A stretch of DNA of 64,000 nucleotides from JACVRW01 sp963826165 (GCA_963826165.1 CAWGWC010000017.1:434001-498000), one strand, 5' to 3'; positions 7,479 to 16,907 are shown, counted from the first letter of the stretch. Translations and numbers: made by a program. Notes: generated from the letters alone by a model not told the origin.

Positions 7479-9970
7479 TGGTCGGCCTCGTAATCGTCTC
7501 CCACAGTGCGGCGCTGGCCGACGGCGTGACGGAGCTGGCCCGGGAGATGGGGGGCGGCGAGGTGGCCATCGAGGCCGCCGGCGGGATGGAGGACGGCGAG
7601 ATCGGCACCGACGCCGAGCGCGTCCGGGCGGCCGTCGAACGGGTGCGCTCGCCCGAGGGCGTGCTCGTGCTCATGGACCTCGGCAGCGCGCTGATGAGCG
7701 CGGAGATGGCGGTCGAGATGACCGAGGAGGACGGTGGGCCGATCCGGCTCTCCGAGGCGCCCCTCGTGGAGGGAGCGGTGGCCGCCGCGGCGCTGGCCGG
7801 GGCCGGTGCCTCCCTGGACGAGGTGGCGCGCGAGGCGCGCGGCGCGCTGCGGGGAAAGACCGAGCAGCTGGGCGCCGGAGAGGCAGAGGACGAGGCCGCA
7901 GGCGAACCGGCCGCCGACACGGATGATCCGGGCCAGGAGCTGCGCCTCCAGGTGGAGAACAGGCTCGGCCTTCACGCGCGTCCCGCGGCGCGCTTCGTGG
8001 GGGCGCTGGGCGGTCTCGACGTCCGGGTCGAGGTCTCGAACGTGACCGCTGAGCGCGGCCCCGCCGACGGGCGCAGCCTCACCGGCCTGGCCACGCTGGC
8101 CGTCGGTCAGGACGACGAGATCGCGGTGCTGGCCCGCGGCCCCCAGGCCGCCGAGGCCCTCGACGCGCTGCGAGCGCTGGCGGAGGAGAACTTCGGGGAT
8201 CCGGCGGACGACGGGGCCGGCGAGACGCGGCGCTCCGAGCCCGCAGAGCCCTCAGAGCCGGAGCCGGCCGGCGAGTCGGGGGCCGCACCCGCCGCGGGTG
8301 AGCGCCTCACGGGCGTGCCCGCCTCGTCGGGCATCGCCATCGGCCCGGCGCGCCACCTGCACGCGCGCCGGCCCGCGCTCGACGACGTTGACCCGGCGGG
8401 CAGCCCGTCCGAGGAGCGCGAGCGTCTCGACGCGGCGCGGGCGGCGGCCGTGGAGGAGCTCGAGGAGATGCAGTCGTCGGTCACGTCTCGCGCCGGAGCC
8501 GGCGCCGCGGAGATCTTCGCCGCCCAGGCGCTGTTGGTGGACGACACCGCCATCACCGATCCCGCCCTCAAGAGCATCGAGGCGGGCTCCAGCGCGCCGC
8601 TCGCATGGCAGTCGGCGGCCGCGGAGGCCGCCGCGGCGTTCCGGGCGCTCGACGATCCCTACCTGCGCGAGCGCGCGGTGGACGTGGAGGACGTGTCCGC
8701 GCGCGTGCTCGCCCAGCTCGGAGTCGGATCCGCCGGCGCGGCGCTGGAGGGGCCGGGCATCGTCCTGGCCGACGAGCTCACGCCGGGCGAGGCGGCGGGA
8801 CTCGACCCCGGCGACGCCTGGGCGATCGCCACCGCTCGCGGCGGAGCCACGGCCCACGCGGCCATCCTGGCGCGGGCCCTCGGGATCCCGGCGGTGGTCG
8901 GCCTGGGGCAGCGGCTGCTCGAGATCCCGGAGACCACGGAGCTGGTGCTCGACGGCGAGGCCGGCGTCGTGGAGGTCGATCCGGGCGAGGAGAGGGTGTC
9001 CGAGCGCCGCGCGCGCCGGGACGCCGACGAGGCCACCCGGCGGGAGCTGATGACGCGAGCGGCCGAGCCCGGCGCCCTGGGCGATGGCCACCGGGTCGAG
9101 GTGTTCGCCAACATCGGGGGCGCGGCGGAGGCGGCTCCGGCAGTCGAGCAGGGAGCCGAGGGCGTCGGCCTGCTGCGGACCGAGTTCCTGTTCCTCGACC
9201 GGCCCGAGCCGCCGGACGAGGACGAGCAGGTGGAGGTGCTGACCGAGATCGCGCGCGCCATGGACGGTCGTCCCGTGGTCGTCCGCACCCTCGACGCCGG
9301 CGCCGACAAGCCGCTGCCCTTCCTTCGTCAGGAGCCCGAGGACAACCCGTTCCTGGGGCAGCGCGGCATCAGGCTCTCCCTGGCCGAGCCGGAGTTCTTC
9401 ACGACCCAGCTGCGCGCCGTCCTGCGGGTGGCCGAGGAGCATCCGCTGAAGCTGATGTTCCCGATGGTGTCGACGCTCCACGAGCTGCGCGGCGCCCGGG
9501 AGCTGCTCGACCGGGCTCGCGCCGACCTCAACAGCTCCGCGGAGCTCGAGGTGGGCGTGATGGTCGAGGTCCCGGCGCTGGCGCTGCAGGCGGCCGGATT
9601 CGCCCCCGAGGCCGACTTCTTCTCGGTCGGCACCAACGATCTGGCCCAGTACACGATGGCCGCCGAGCGCGGCAACGCCGCGCTGGCGGGGCTGCTGGAC
9701 GCCGCGCTGGCGCCGGTGCTCGCCCTGATCGCCGCCGTCGTCGCCGCCGCGGACGAGCACGACCGCTGGGTGGGCGTGTGCGGAGAGCTGGCCGGAGAGC
9801 CCGAGGCGGCGGTGATGCTCGCCGGGCTGGGTGTGCGCGAGCTGAGCATGGCCGCGGGCAGGATCCCGGCCGTCAAGGCCGCGCTGCGCGAGAGCGACAC
9901 GGAGGCCGCCGCGGCCGCGGCCCGCGGGGCGTTAGAGTCCGCGCGCGCCTCGTGGCAACGCCGACCGTGA
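7478..9970 (+). CDS. dhaM: DhaM fused to HPr and complete PTS Enzyme I
   Basis: This 830-residue protein should carry phosphate from PEP to the ADP bound in DhaL. Domain 1 (residues 1-125) is DhaM EIIA with the acceptor His in VSHSAAL. An acidic linker follows. Domain 2 (about 154-238) is HPr with LHARPAA. Domain 3 (from about 274) is Enzyme I, with the phospho-His in GGATAHAAILA near residue 460 and an intact PEP-binding barrel (FSVGTNDLAQYTM, then the catalytic Cys in VCGELAG). E. coli DhaM stops after the EI N-terminal domain; this one is complete, so it needs no separate PTS proteins. The ATG overlaps the glpC stop. Confidence 0.93.
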   Translation: MVGLVIVSHSAALADGVTELAREMGGGEVAIEAAGGMEDGEIGTDAERVRAAVERVRSPEGVLVLMDLGSALMSAEMAVEMTEEDGGPIRLSEAPLVEGAVAAAALAGAGASLDEVAREARGALRGKTEQLGAGEAEDEAAGEPAADTDDPGQELRLQVENRLGLHARPAARFVGALGGLDVRVEVSNVTAERGPADGRSLTGLATLAVGQDDEIAVLARGPQAAEALDALRALAEENFGDPADDGAGETRRSEPAEPSEPEPAGESGAAPAAGERLTGVPASSGIAIGPARHLHARRPALDDVDPAGSPSEERERLDAARAAAVEELEEMQSSVTSRAGAGAAEIFAAQALLVDDTAITDPALKSIEAGSSAPLAWQSAAAEAAAAFRALDDPYLRERAVDVEDVSARVLAQLGVGSAGAALEGPGIVLADELTPGEAAGLDPGDAWAIATARGGATAHAAILARALGIPAVVGLGQRLLEIPETTELVLDGEAGVVEVDPGEERVSERRARRDADEATRRELMTRAAEPGALGDGHRVEVFANIGGAAEAAPAVEQGAEGVGLLRTEFLFLDRPEPPDEDEQVEVLTEIARAMDGRPVVVRTLDAGADKPLPFLRQEPEDNPFLGQRGIRLSLAEPEFFTTQLRAVLRVAEEHPLKLMFPMVSTLHELRGARELLDRARADLNSSAELEVGVMVEVPALALQAAGFAPEADFFSVGTNDLAQYTMAAERGNAALAGLLDAALAPVLALIAAVVAAADEHDRWVGVCGELAGEPEAAVMLAGLGVRELSMAAGRIPAVKAALRESDTEAAAAAARGALESARASWQRRP

Positions 9971-10542
9971 CCGGGAGCAGGCTGCGCTCCGCGCGCCTGA
10001 TAGCCGCGGGCTCCGCCACGCGCATCGTCCTGACCCCGGTGGTGATGTGGCTCGTGATCAACGAGCCGGGGAACACCGGCGAGCTGGTGGCGCTCGTCCT
10101 GTTCTGCGTGGCGGCCGCCACCGACTGGATCGACGGGCGGCTCGCGCGCCGCTGGGGTGTGACGACCAAGCTCGGCTCCTTCCTCGACACCACGGCCGAC
10201 AAGCTCCTGGTCTCGGGTGTCCTGATCGCCCTGGTGGCGGCCGGCCGAGCCTCCACCTGGATCGCGGCGCTGATCATCGGTCGCGAGCTGGTGGTCATGG
10301 CGCTGCGCGGGGTGATCGCCTCCGAGGGCGAGGTGCTTGCGCCGTCGATGCTCGGCAAGCTCAAGACCAGCATCCAGTTCCTGGCCATCGCGCTCGCCAT
10401 CCTGCGCCCCGGCGACCCGGTGGGCGGGCTGTACATCGACGAGTGGGCCATGCTGCTCGCCGCCGCCATCACGGTGGCGTCGGCGGTCGACTATCTCGTG
10501 CGCGCCCTTCCCGTGGTCACGCGTGAGGACCGGGCCACTTGA
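9952..10542 (+). CDS. pgsA: CDP-alcohol phosphatidyltransferase, PgsA-like
   Basis: Probably CDP-diacylglycerol-glycerol-3-phosphate 3-phosphatidyltransferase, which makes phosphatidylglycerophosphate from G3P. The CDP-AP signature DG-x2-AR-x8-G-x3-D-x3-D is perfect (DGRLARRWG, then GSFLDTTADKL). Several membrane helices surround it. The start is uncertain: GTG 9952 overlaps dhaM by 19 bases, while GTG 9967 gives a GTGA overlap as elsewhere in the operon. It uses G3P, the product of GlpK upstream, so its place here makes metabolic sense. Another CDP-alcohol acceptor cannot be excluded. Confidence 0.88.
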   Translation: MATPTVTGSRLRSARLIAAGSATRIVLTPVVMWLVINEPGNTGELVALVLFCVAAATDWIDGRLARRWGVTTKLGSFLDTTADKLLVSGVLIALVAAGRASTWIAALIIGRELVVMALRGVIASEGEVLAPSMLGKLKTSIQFLAIALAILRPGDPVGGLYIDEWAMLLAAAITVASAVDYLVRALPVVTREDRAT

Positions 10543-11528
10543 CGCCGGTCTTCCTCACCGGAGGCAGCGGCCTGATCGGAGGCGCGCTCGCCGCGAGGCT
10601 GGTCGAGCGTGGCGACGAGGTGGTCGCGCTGGCCCGCTCCGAGGAGGCCGAGACCGCCCTGGTGGCCCGGGGCGCCCGCGTGGTCTCCGGGGACACGCTC
10701 GACGAGGACGCGCTGGCCGCCGGCATGAACGGCTGCTCGCTGGTCTACCACGTGGCCGGCATCAACACGCTGTGCCCCACGGACCCGGCCAGGCTGTTCC
10801 ACGTGAACGTCCGCGGCGCCGAGGCGGCGGTGCGCGCGGCCGCCCGGGCCGGGGTGCCCCGCGTGGTGCTCACCTCGTCAGCCGCTTCCCTCGGAGAGGA
10901 GCCGGGGACCGTGGGAAACGAGGACTCGGTGCACCGCGGGACCTACCTCTCGGTCTATGAGCGATCCAAGCACGAGGGCGAGCTCGCCGCCTTCGAGACC
11001 GCGCGCCGGGCGGGCGTCGAGCTGGTGTCGATCAATCCCTCGTCGGTGCAGGGCCCGGGCCGCTCCGGTGGCACCGGGCGCATCATGATCGCCTATCTCA
11101 ACGGGCGCCTGCGGGCGTTCGTGGACCGGCCGATCAGCATCGTGGACATAGCCGACTGCGTGGAGGGACACCTGCTGGGCGCCGAGCGAGGGGTCCCCGG
11201 AGAGCGCTACGTGCTCAACGGGGCCACGCTGAGCTCGCGCGAGGCGCTCGACATCGTCTCCGGGCTGTCTGGAGTCAGCCACAGCGTTCGGTTCCTGCCG
11301 TCCCCCGTAGCCGGCGTCACCGGGACGGTGATAGAGGGACTGTTCCGGCTGCGCGGCAAGCAGCCGCCGGTGTGCCGCGAGATGGTGCGCACGTTCCTTC
11401 ACGGTCACCGCTACGACGGGTCCCGGGCGGAGCGAGAGCTCGGGCTGCGCTACACCCCGGTGGCCGACACGTTCGAGCGCACCATCGCCTGGGCGGTCGC
11501 CCAGGGCTTGGTGAAGGCGCCGGTGTGA
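10539..11528 (+). CDS. Extended SDR (NAD-dependent epimerase/dehydratase family)
   Basis: A 329-residue Rossmann enzyme with the NAD(P) motif TGGSGLIGG at residues 8-16, the SSAASLG strand, and the catalytic pair Tyr-x3-Lys in YERSKHEGE. It resembles dihydroflavonol-reductase/HpnA-type SDRs, so the substrate is not predictable. The TTG start overlaps the pgsA stop (TTGA). Its place among lipid and DHAP genes hints at reduction of a keto-lipid intermediate, but that is inference. Confidence 0.82.
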   Translation: MTPVFLTGGSGLIGGALAARLVERGDEVVALARSEEAETALVARGARVVSGDTLDEDALAAGMNGCSLVYHVAGINTLCPTDPARLFHVNVRGAEAAVRAAARAGVPRVVLTSSAASLGEEPGTVGNEDSVHRGTYLSVYERSKHEGELAAFETARRAGVELVSINPSSVQGPGRSGGTGRIMIAYLNGRLRAFVDRPISIVDIADCVEGHLLGAERGVPGERYVLNGATLSSREALDIVSGLSGVSHSVRFLPSPVAGVTGTVIEGLFRLRGKQPPVCREMVRTFLHGHRYDGSRAERELGLRYTPVADTFERTIAWAVAQGLVKAPV

Positions 11529-11562
11529 CTGTACAGTCGTCATCCCCGACGAAGGAGGAGTC

Positions 11563-12042
11563 GTGGCCGCTGTTTGTCTGTCGTACCCCACGCACGAGGA
11601 AGCGCGCGTAGCCGTCGACGCGGCGCTCGCCGCGGGTGTGCCGGGAGAGGACGTTCTGGTGGTGTCCGGCGAGGTGCTGCGGGACGCGCGCGACCAGCCG
11701 GTCGGCGAGTTCGGTGGCACTACCGAGGCCGGCGCTCCGGTGGGCGACTTCGCCGGCGGCACGTCGCCGCAGGGAAGCTCCACCGGTGAGTTCGCCGGAA
11801 GGTCGCACCGCGGGGGCAGCTTCGGCGACTCCGACACCGACTACGTCACGAGCTATCCCGACGGCGTGGAGCGCATGATGGTGGCCGGTCACCGCCGCCT
11901 CACGCGGCTCCTCGTCGACATCGGTCTCGACGAGGACACCGCCAAGCGGGACGTGGCCGCCCTGCACGACGGAAAGGTGCTCGTCGTCGTGGAGATCCCG
12001 GACGCCGAAGCCGCCCGGATAACCGCGGTCCTCGCGAGCTGA
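11563..12042 (+). CDS. Hypothetical protein with general-stress-protein-like ends
   Basis: A 159-residue soluble protein starting with GTG after AAGGAGGAG. The N-terminal about 40 residues (AAVCLSYPTHEEARVAVDAAL) and the C-terminal 50 look like two halves of a small alpha/beta fold similar to YflT-type stress proteins. Between them a Gly-rich linker repeats GEF/GDF-x-GG-T three times. A perfect 12-bp palindrome (GACTGTACAGTC, 11527-11538) sits 24 bases before the start. No function is assigned. Confidence 0.7.
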   Translation: MAAVCLSYPTHEEARVAVDAALAAGVPGEDVLVVSGEVLRDARDQPVGEFGGTTEAGAPVGDFAGGTSPQGSSTGEFAGRSHRGGSFGDSDTDYVTSYPDGVERMMVAGHRRLTRLLVDIGLDEDTAKRDVAALHDGKVLVVVEIPDAEAARITAVLAS

Positions 12043-12058
12043 GCGGCTCCGGGAGCCG

Positions 12059-13774
12059 ATGGCCGAGCGGATGAAGTGGTGGGGCTGGGGCGACGAGGGC
12101 GTCTCGTTCAGCCATCGCGACAAGCCCGCACTCGGTCCCTTCCTGCAGCGTCACCTGTCCATCGACGTGGAGCGCCCTGCCTCCCGTCCGGCCGGCTTCG
12201 ACGAGTTGAGCATTCCGGAGCCGTCGCTGCCGGTGGCCCTGCTGGCCGCGCTGGAGGAGGCCGCCGGCTCGGAGCGGGTCTCGACCGATGCCCTCGACCG
12301 CCTGGTTCACGCTCGCGGCAAGAGCCTGCGTGACCTGGTTCGCCACCGGGCCGGTCACGTCGGCCGGGTCCCCGACGCGGTCGTCCATCCGGCTGACGAA
12401 GAGGCGGTTGAGGGTGTGCTCCGAGCCGCGCTCGACGCCGACGCCGTCCTCATCCCGTTCGGCGGGGGCACCAACATCTCGGGCAGCCTCGAGGCACCGC
12501 CGGAGGAGACGCGCCCTGTCATCTCCGTCGACCTCGGCGCGCTCGACCGGGTGCTGTCGGTGGACGCCGAGTCGCGGATGGCCCGCGTTCAGGCCGGGGT
12601 GCTCGGTCCGCAGCTCGAGGAGCAGCTCAACGCACGGGGCTGGACCCTGGGCCACTTCCCCGACAGCTTCGCCCACTCGACGCTGGGCGGCTGGATAGCC
12701 ACGCGCTCGTCGGGCATGCAGTCCGACCTGTACGGAGACGTAGCCGACCTCACCCGAGCGGTCCGGGTGGCCACGCCCTCAGGGATGATGGCGACCCGCC
12801 CGGTGCCGAGCACCTCCACCGGTCCCAGCGTCCGCGAGATGGTGCTGGGCAGCGAGGGCCGGCTCGGGGTGATCACCGAGGCGACCGTGCACGTCCACCG
12901 CCTGCCCGAGCAGCGCACGATCCTCGGCTATCTGTTCCCCACCTGGGCCGACGGTCTCGCCGCCATGCGCGACATGGCCGCGAGCGAGGCCGCGCCGTCG
13001 GTGACCCGTGTGTCCGACGCGTACGAGACCGCCTTCTCGTTCTCCACCAAACAGGCCGACTCGCAGCTCGACCGGATCAAGTCGAAGGCTCTGTCCACCT
13101 ACCTGACCAGGCGGCGCCACTTCGATCTCGAGCAGATGTGCCTGTCGTTCATCGGCTACGAGGGCACCAAGCGCCACGTGGCAGCGCAGCGAAAGCTCGT
13201 GGGCAAGATCGTCAGCCGACACGGCGGGCTGTGCGTCGGCACCAGTCCCGGCGCGCTCTACGACCAGAAGAAGTTCGACACGCCCTACATCCGGGACTAT
13301 CTGCTCGACCGCGGGGCGCTGGCGGACGTGTCCGAGACCTCCGCTCCCTGGAGCGTCCTGCCCGTCCTATACGACAACGTGATGGCCGCGGCCCGTGGGT
13401 CGTTCGCCGATCTCGGCGTGCCCGGGTACGTGATGTGCCATCTCTCGCACTCCTACCACGCCGGGGCCTGCCTCTACTTCACCTTCGCGCTCACGCCCTC
13501 GGGGACACGCGAGCCGATCGACGAATACGACGTCGTCAAGTCGGCCATCCAGCAGACCTTCATCGACTCGGGGGCCACGCTCTCGCACCACCACGCGGTC
13601 GGCACCGAGCATGCCCGCTGGCTGGAGGAGGACATCTCGGGTCCAGGGGTGGAGATGGTGCGCGCGCTGCTCGAGGGAATCGATCCGGGAGCGAACCTCA
13701 ATCCGGGCAAGATCGTGTCGTCCGACGGGTTGCGGCGGGAGGTCCCGGGAATGGCAGCGAGAGGGAGAGACTGA
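12059..13774 (+). CDS. FAD-linked oxidase, alkyldihydroxyacetonephosphate synthase-like
   Basis: A 571-residue flavoprotein of the VAO/PCMH fold. The family enzyme swaps the acyl chain of acyl-DHAP for a fatty alcohol, forming the ether bond of ether lipids. Seen here are the N-terminal KWWGWG motif typical of ADPS proteins, the FAD-binding loop PFGGGTNISGSL near residue 138, TLGGWIATRSSGMQS, the Tyr-bearing SHSYHAGACLYFTF and the C-terminal Ser-His-His-His-Ala cluster with NPGKIV. Bacterial homologues often lie in glycerol clusters, and some may act on other 2-hydroxy acids or phosphoesters. Its neighbours supply DHAP. Confidence 0.85.
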   Translation: MAERMKWWGWGDEGVSFSHRDKPALGPFLQRHLSIDVERPASRPAGFDELSIPEPSLPVALLAALEEAAGSERVSTDALDRLVHARGKSLRDLVRHRAGHVGRVPDAVVHPADEEAVEGVLRAALDADAVLIPFGGGTNISGSLEAPPEETRPVISVDLGALDRVLSVDAESRMARVQAGVLGPQLEEQLNARGWTLGHFPDSFAHSTLGGWIATRSSGMQSDLYGDVADLTRAVRVATPSGMMATRPVPSTSTGPSVREMVLGSEGRLGVITEATVHVHRLPEQRTILGYLFPTWADGLAAMRDMAASEAAPSVTRVSDAYETAFSFSTKQADSQLDRIKSKALSTYLTRRRHFDLEQMCLSFIGYEGTKRHVAAQRKLVGKIVSRHGGLCVGTSPGALYDQKKFDTPYIRDYLLDRGALADVSETSAPWSVLPVLYDNVMAAARGSFADLGVPGYVMCHLSHSYHAGACLYFTFALTPSGTREPIDEYDVVKSAIQQTFIDSGATLSHHHAVGTEHARWLEEDISGPGVEMVRALLEGIDPGANLNPGKIVSSDGLRREVPGMAARGRD

Positions 13775-14580
13775 TGGCCAAGGACAACGGCGCGTCCGGG
13801 CACAAGAAGCTGCCCCGCAAGGAGTTCGACAAAGAGCTCCAGCGCCTGCAGCGCGAGCTCGTGCTCATGCAGGAGTACGTCAAGGCGGAGGGCCTGAAGG
13901 TCGTGGTCATCTTCGAGGGCCGAGACGCCGCGGGCAAGGGCGGGGTGATCAAGCGCATCGCCGAGCGCACCAACCCGCGCACCTGTCGCGTGGTGGCGCT
14001 CCCGGCGCCGACCGAGCGGGAGAAGACGCAGTGGTACTTCCAGCGCTACATCGCGCACCTGCCCGCCGCGGGGGAGATCGTCCTGTTCGACCGGTCCTGG
14101 TACAACCGCGCCGGCGTGGAGCGCGTGATGGGCTTCTGCACCGAGGAGGAGTATCAGGAGTTCATGCGCTCCTGCCCGGAGTTCGAGCGGATGCTCGTAC
14201 GTTCGGGAATCCTGTTGGTCAAGTACTGGTTCTCGGTGTCGGACGACGAGCAGGAGCGGCGCTTCCAGGCTCGCGTCCACGATCCAATGCGGCGCTGGAA
14301 GCTGAGCCCGATGGACCTCGAGTCACGCGCGCGCTGGGTCGACTACTCGCGTGCCAAGGACGAGATGTTCCGCTACACGGACATCAAGCACGCCCCCTGG
14401 TACGTGGTCGAGGCCGACGACAAGCGGCGCGCGCGGCTCAACTGCATCTCCCACCTGCTGTCGATGGTGGACTACGAGGACCTCACGCCACCGCCGCTCG
14501 AGCTGCCGGAGCGCGGCCCCGACGACGGCTACGTGCGCCCGCCGATGGCCGAGCAGACCTTCGTTCCGGACAGGTACTGA
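13774..14580 (+). CDS. ppk2: Polyphosphate kinase 2 family protein
   Basis: PPK2 enzymes transfer phosphate between polyphosphate and nucleoside di- or monophosphates. The Walker A GRDAAGKGG near residue 46, Walker B DRSWYNRAGVE near 107 and the lid segment RVHDPMRRWKLS near 168 are all there. At 268 residues it is a single-domain PPK2. The ATG overlaps the previous stop (TGATG), and its own stop overlaps the aldolase ATG. It could regenerate ATP for GlpK or ADP-bound DhaL, but this is inference from context. Confidence 0.93.
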   Translation: MAKDNGASGHKKLPRKEFDKELQRLQRELVLMQEYVKAEGLKVVVIFEGRDAAGKGGVIKRIAERTNPRTCRVVALPAPTEREKTQWYFQRYIAHLPAAGEIVLFDRSWYNRAGVERVMGFCTEEEYQEFMRSCPEFERMLVRSGILLVKYWFSVSDDEQERRFQARVHDPMRRWKLSPMDLESRARWVDYSRAKDEMFRYTDIKHAPWYVVEADDKRRARLNCISHLLSMVDYEDLTPPPLELPERGPDDGYVRPPMAEQTFVPDRY

Positions 14581-15449
14581 TGACCGTCGTTCCCTTCCGC
14601 GACATCCTCGATCCCGCCTTCGAGGAGCGCTACGGGGTGGCGGCCTTCAACGTCGTGGACGGGGTCAGCCTGCAGGCGGTGATCGACGCGGCCACCGAGC
14701 TCGAGTCGCCGCTGATCGTCCAGACGTCGGTGAAGACGGTGAAGTCCATCGGGGCGGGGCCGCTGTACGCGATGTTCCGGTCGATGGCCGAGCCGGCCCC
14801 CGTGCCGATCACGCTCCATCTCGACCACTGCCCGGAGCGGGAATGGGCCACGACCTGCCTCAAGACCGGCTGGAACTCGGTGCTGTTCGACGGGTCGCAC
14901 CTCGACATCCAGGAGAACACGCGCGAAACGGCCGAGGTGGTGAAGGAGGCGCGTGGGTACGGCGCTGACGTGGAGGGCGAGATCGAGAGCGTCCAGGGCG
15001 TGGAGGATGACGTGGGCTCCGACGAGGCGGGCGAGGTCCACCCGGTGGAGGTGTCCGTGAGGTTCATCGAGTACACCGGCGTGTACGCCTTCGCGCCGGC
15101 CATCGGAACGGCCCACGGCCTCTATGCCGGGCGGCCGAACCTGACCCCCGAGCGGGTGACCGAGATGGTCGAGCAGCGCCCCATACCGATGGTGCTGCAC
15201 GGCGGCACGGGGCTCGAGGCCGAGGAGTTCCGGGACCTGATCGCGCGGGGCTGCGCCAAGGTCAACATCTCCACCGCGCTGAAGATCGCGTTCGTCGATT
15301 CCCATCGGGAGTACCTGGAAGAGAACCCGTCGAAGCACGACCCACCCGCGCTGCTGCGCCACGTGAGCGACGCGGTCAAGGCCATGGCCATCGAGCACAT
15401 GCGCATCTTCGGCTCCGCCGGCAAGGCCGCCAACACGGTCGTCGCCTGA
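14580..15449 (+). CDS. fba: Class II fructose-bisphosphate aldolase family protein
   Basis: A zinc-dependent aldolase condensing DHAP with an aldehyde. Zinc ligands are visible in LHLDHCP, in EGEIESVQG and as later His residues (GTAHGLY, VLHGGTGL). At 289 residues it is at the short end, nearer to KbaY/GatY and short class II aldolases, so fructose- versus tagatose-bisphosphate use is open. DHAP made by GlpABC or DhaKLM would be its substrate. It is translationally coupled on both sides by ATGA-type overlaps. Confidence 0.9.
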   Translation: MTVVPFRDILDPAFEERYGVAAFNVVDGVSLQAVIDAATELESPLIVQTSVKTVKSIGAGPLYAMFRSMAEPAPVPITLHLDHCPEREWATTCLKTGWNSVLFDGSHLDIQENTRETAEVVKEARGYGADVEGEIESVQGVEDDVGSDEAGEVHPVEVSVRFIEYTGVYAFAPAIGTAHGLYAGRPNLTPERVTEMVEQRPIPMVLHGGTGLEAEEFRDLIARGCAKVNISTALKIAFVDSHREYLEENPSKHDPPALLRHVSDAVKAMAIEHMRIFGSAGKAANTVVA

Positions 15450-16237
15450 TGCCCGCCCTCTTCTTCGACTGCGACGGCGTGCTGGCGGACACCGAGCGCT
15501 ACGGGCACCTGCCCGCGTTCAACGAGACCTTCGAGCAGGAGGGACTGCCCGTGCGCTGGTCGGACGACGACTACGCCGAGAAGCTCCTGATCGGCGGGGG
15601 CAAGGAGCGCATGGCGTCGCTGCTGACCGACGACTTCGTGCGCGAGAACGGACTGCCGGCCGATCCCGAGGGCCAGCGCGAGCTGCTGGCCGGCTGGCAC
15701 CGGGTCAAGACGGCGGCGTTCAAGGCGCGGGTGGAGTCGGGCGCAATGCCGGGCCGCCCGGGCATCGCGCGCATCGTGGACGAGGCGCTGGCGGCCGGCT
15801 GGACCCTTGCGGTGGCCTCCACGTCGGCCGAGCCGTCCGTACGCGGTGTGCTCGAGCACGCGGTGGGCCAGGACAAGGCGGCCCGGTTCGAGGTGCTGGC
15901 CGGCGATGTGGTGCCGGCCAAGAAGCCGGACCCCGCGATCTACACGATGGCGCTCGAGCGCACCGGCGCCGATCCCGCCGAGACGATCGTCATCGAGGAC
16001 TCGCGCAACGGCCTGCGTGCCGCGGTGGGCGCGGGATTGCGGTGTGTGGTCACCGTGAGCAGCTACACGACCGGGGAGGACTTCTCGGAGGCGGTGCTGG
16101 TGGTGTCGAGCCTCGGCGACCCCGAGGAGCCCACCGAGGTCCTCGCCAACAACAGCCCGGCCGAGCCCGGCCGGTACGTCACTTTGGACGATCTGCAGGC
16201 CTGCCTGCGGGTCCCTGCCCCTCAGGAGGTCAGATGA
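15449..16237 (+). CDS. HAD-superfamily phosphatase, CbbY/beta-phosphoglucomutase-like
   Basis: A 262-residue haloacid-dehalogenase enzyme with the nucleophile motif DCDGVLADTE at residues 6-15, motif II VASTSAEPS, motif III Lys (PAKKPDPAIY) and motif IV EDSRNGLRAA. The helical cap lies between motifs I and II, as in CbbY-type sugar-phosphate phosphatases. It sits between the aldolase and dhaL with overlaps on both sides, so a sugar- or glycerol-phosphate substrate is likely but not shown. Confidence 0.88.
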   Translation: MPALFFDCDGVLADTERYGHLPAFNETFEQEGLPVRWSDDDYAEKLLIGGGKERMASLLTDDFVRENGLPADPEGQRELLAGWHRVKTAAFKARVESGAMPGRPGIARIVDEALAAGWTLAVASTSAEPSVRGVLEHAVGQDKAARFEVLAGDVVPAKKPDPAIYTMALERTGADPAETIVIEDSRNGLRAAVGAGLRCVVTVSSYTTGEDFSEAVLVVSSLGDPEEPTEVLANNSPAEPGRYVTLDDLQACLRVPAPQEVR

Positions 16238-16878
16238 GCGACGCTGCCCTGCCGGACGCCGAGCGGCTGGTCCGGACCATCTCCGAAACGGTGCTGGAGA
16301 ACGAGAAGTACTTCTCCGACCTCGACGCCGTGGTCGGCGACGGGGACTTCGGCTACTCCCTTGCCCGCGGCTTCGGCAAGCTGCTCGAGGACTGGGACAG
16401 CCTCGAGTACGACGACGTGTCCGGGTTGTTGAAGAAGACGGCCATCGTGCTGTCGAGCCGCATCGGCGGCACCTCCGGCCCGATCTGGGGCACGGCCTTC
16501 CTGCGCGCCGGAACCGCCCTCAAGGACACGCCCGATCCGAGCGGAGAGGACGTGGTGGCGGCGCTGCGGGCCGCGATCGAGGGGATCAAGCAACGCGGCA
16601 ACTCCGATCTCGGCGACAAGACCCTGCTCGACTCGCTCATCCCCGCCACCGACAAGCTCGAGGAGGAGCTCGGCAACGGGGCCGGAGCCTCCGACGCCCT
16701 GACCGCTGCGGCGGCTACCGCCCGCGAGAGCGCCGAGGCCACCAAGACGATGCTGGCCAAGCGCGGACGCGCCTCCTACGCAGGAGAGCGCAGCCAGGAC
16801 TCGGTCGACGCGGGAGCGATGGGCGTCGCCGTCCTGTTCGAGAGCGTCAGCAAGGAGTGGAGTCCCACCAGCGTCTAG
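16234..16878 (+). CDS. dhaL: Dihydroxyacetone kinase, ADP-binding subunit
   Basis: DhaL holds ADP as a coenzyme that is rephosphorylated by DhaM and then phosphorylates DHA on DhaK. The Asp cluster that binds two Mg ions is seen as LDAVVGDGDFG near residues 29-39. GGTSGPIWG and the later DSVDAGAMG nucleotide loop follow. The length of 214 is typical. The ATG overlaps the HAD stop (ATGA). The order dhaL-dhaK is reversed relative to E. coli dhaKLM, and dhaM lies 6 kb upstream in the same cluster. Confidence 0.95.
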   Translation: MSDAALPDAERLVRTISETVLENEKYFSDLDAVVGDGDFGYSLARGFGKLLEDWDSLEYDDVSGLLKKTAIVLSSRIGGTSGPIWGTAFLRAGTALKDTPDPSGEDVVAALRAAIEGIKQRGNSDLGDKTLLDSLIPATDKLEEELGNGAGASDALTAAAATARESAEATKTMLAKRGRASYAGERSQDSVDAGAMGVAVLFESVSKEWSPTSV

Positions 16879-16907
16879 CGCCGGATCCCCGGCGGAGGAG
16901 GAGTCCC

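Noticed and set aside
8252..9760. 502-codon minus-strand ORF opposite dhaM
   Set aside because: Antisense shadow of a conserved multidomain PTS protein; low-complexity composition and no ribosome site.
11527..11538. Perfect palindrome GACTGTACAGTC as an SOS/LexA box
   Set aside because: It does not match the actinobacterial LexA GAAC-N4-GTTC pattern and occurs once; kept only as a note.
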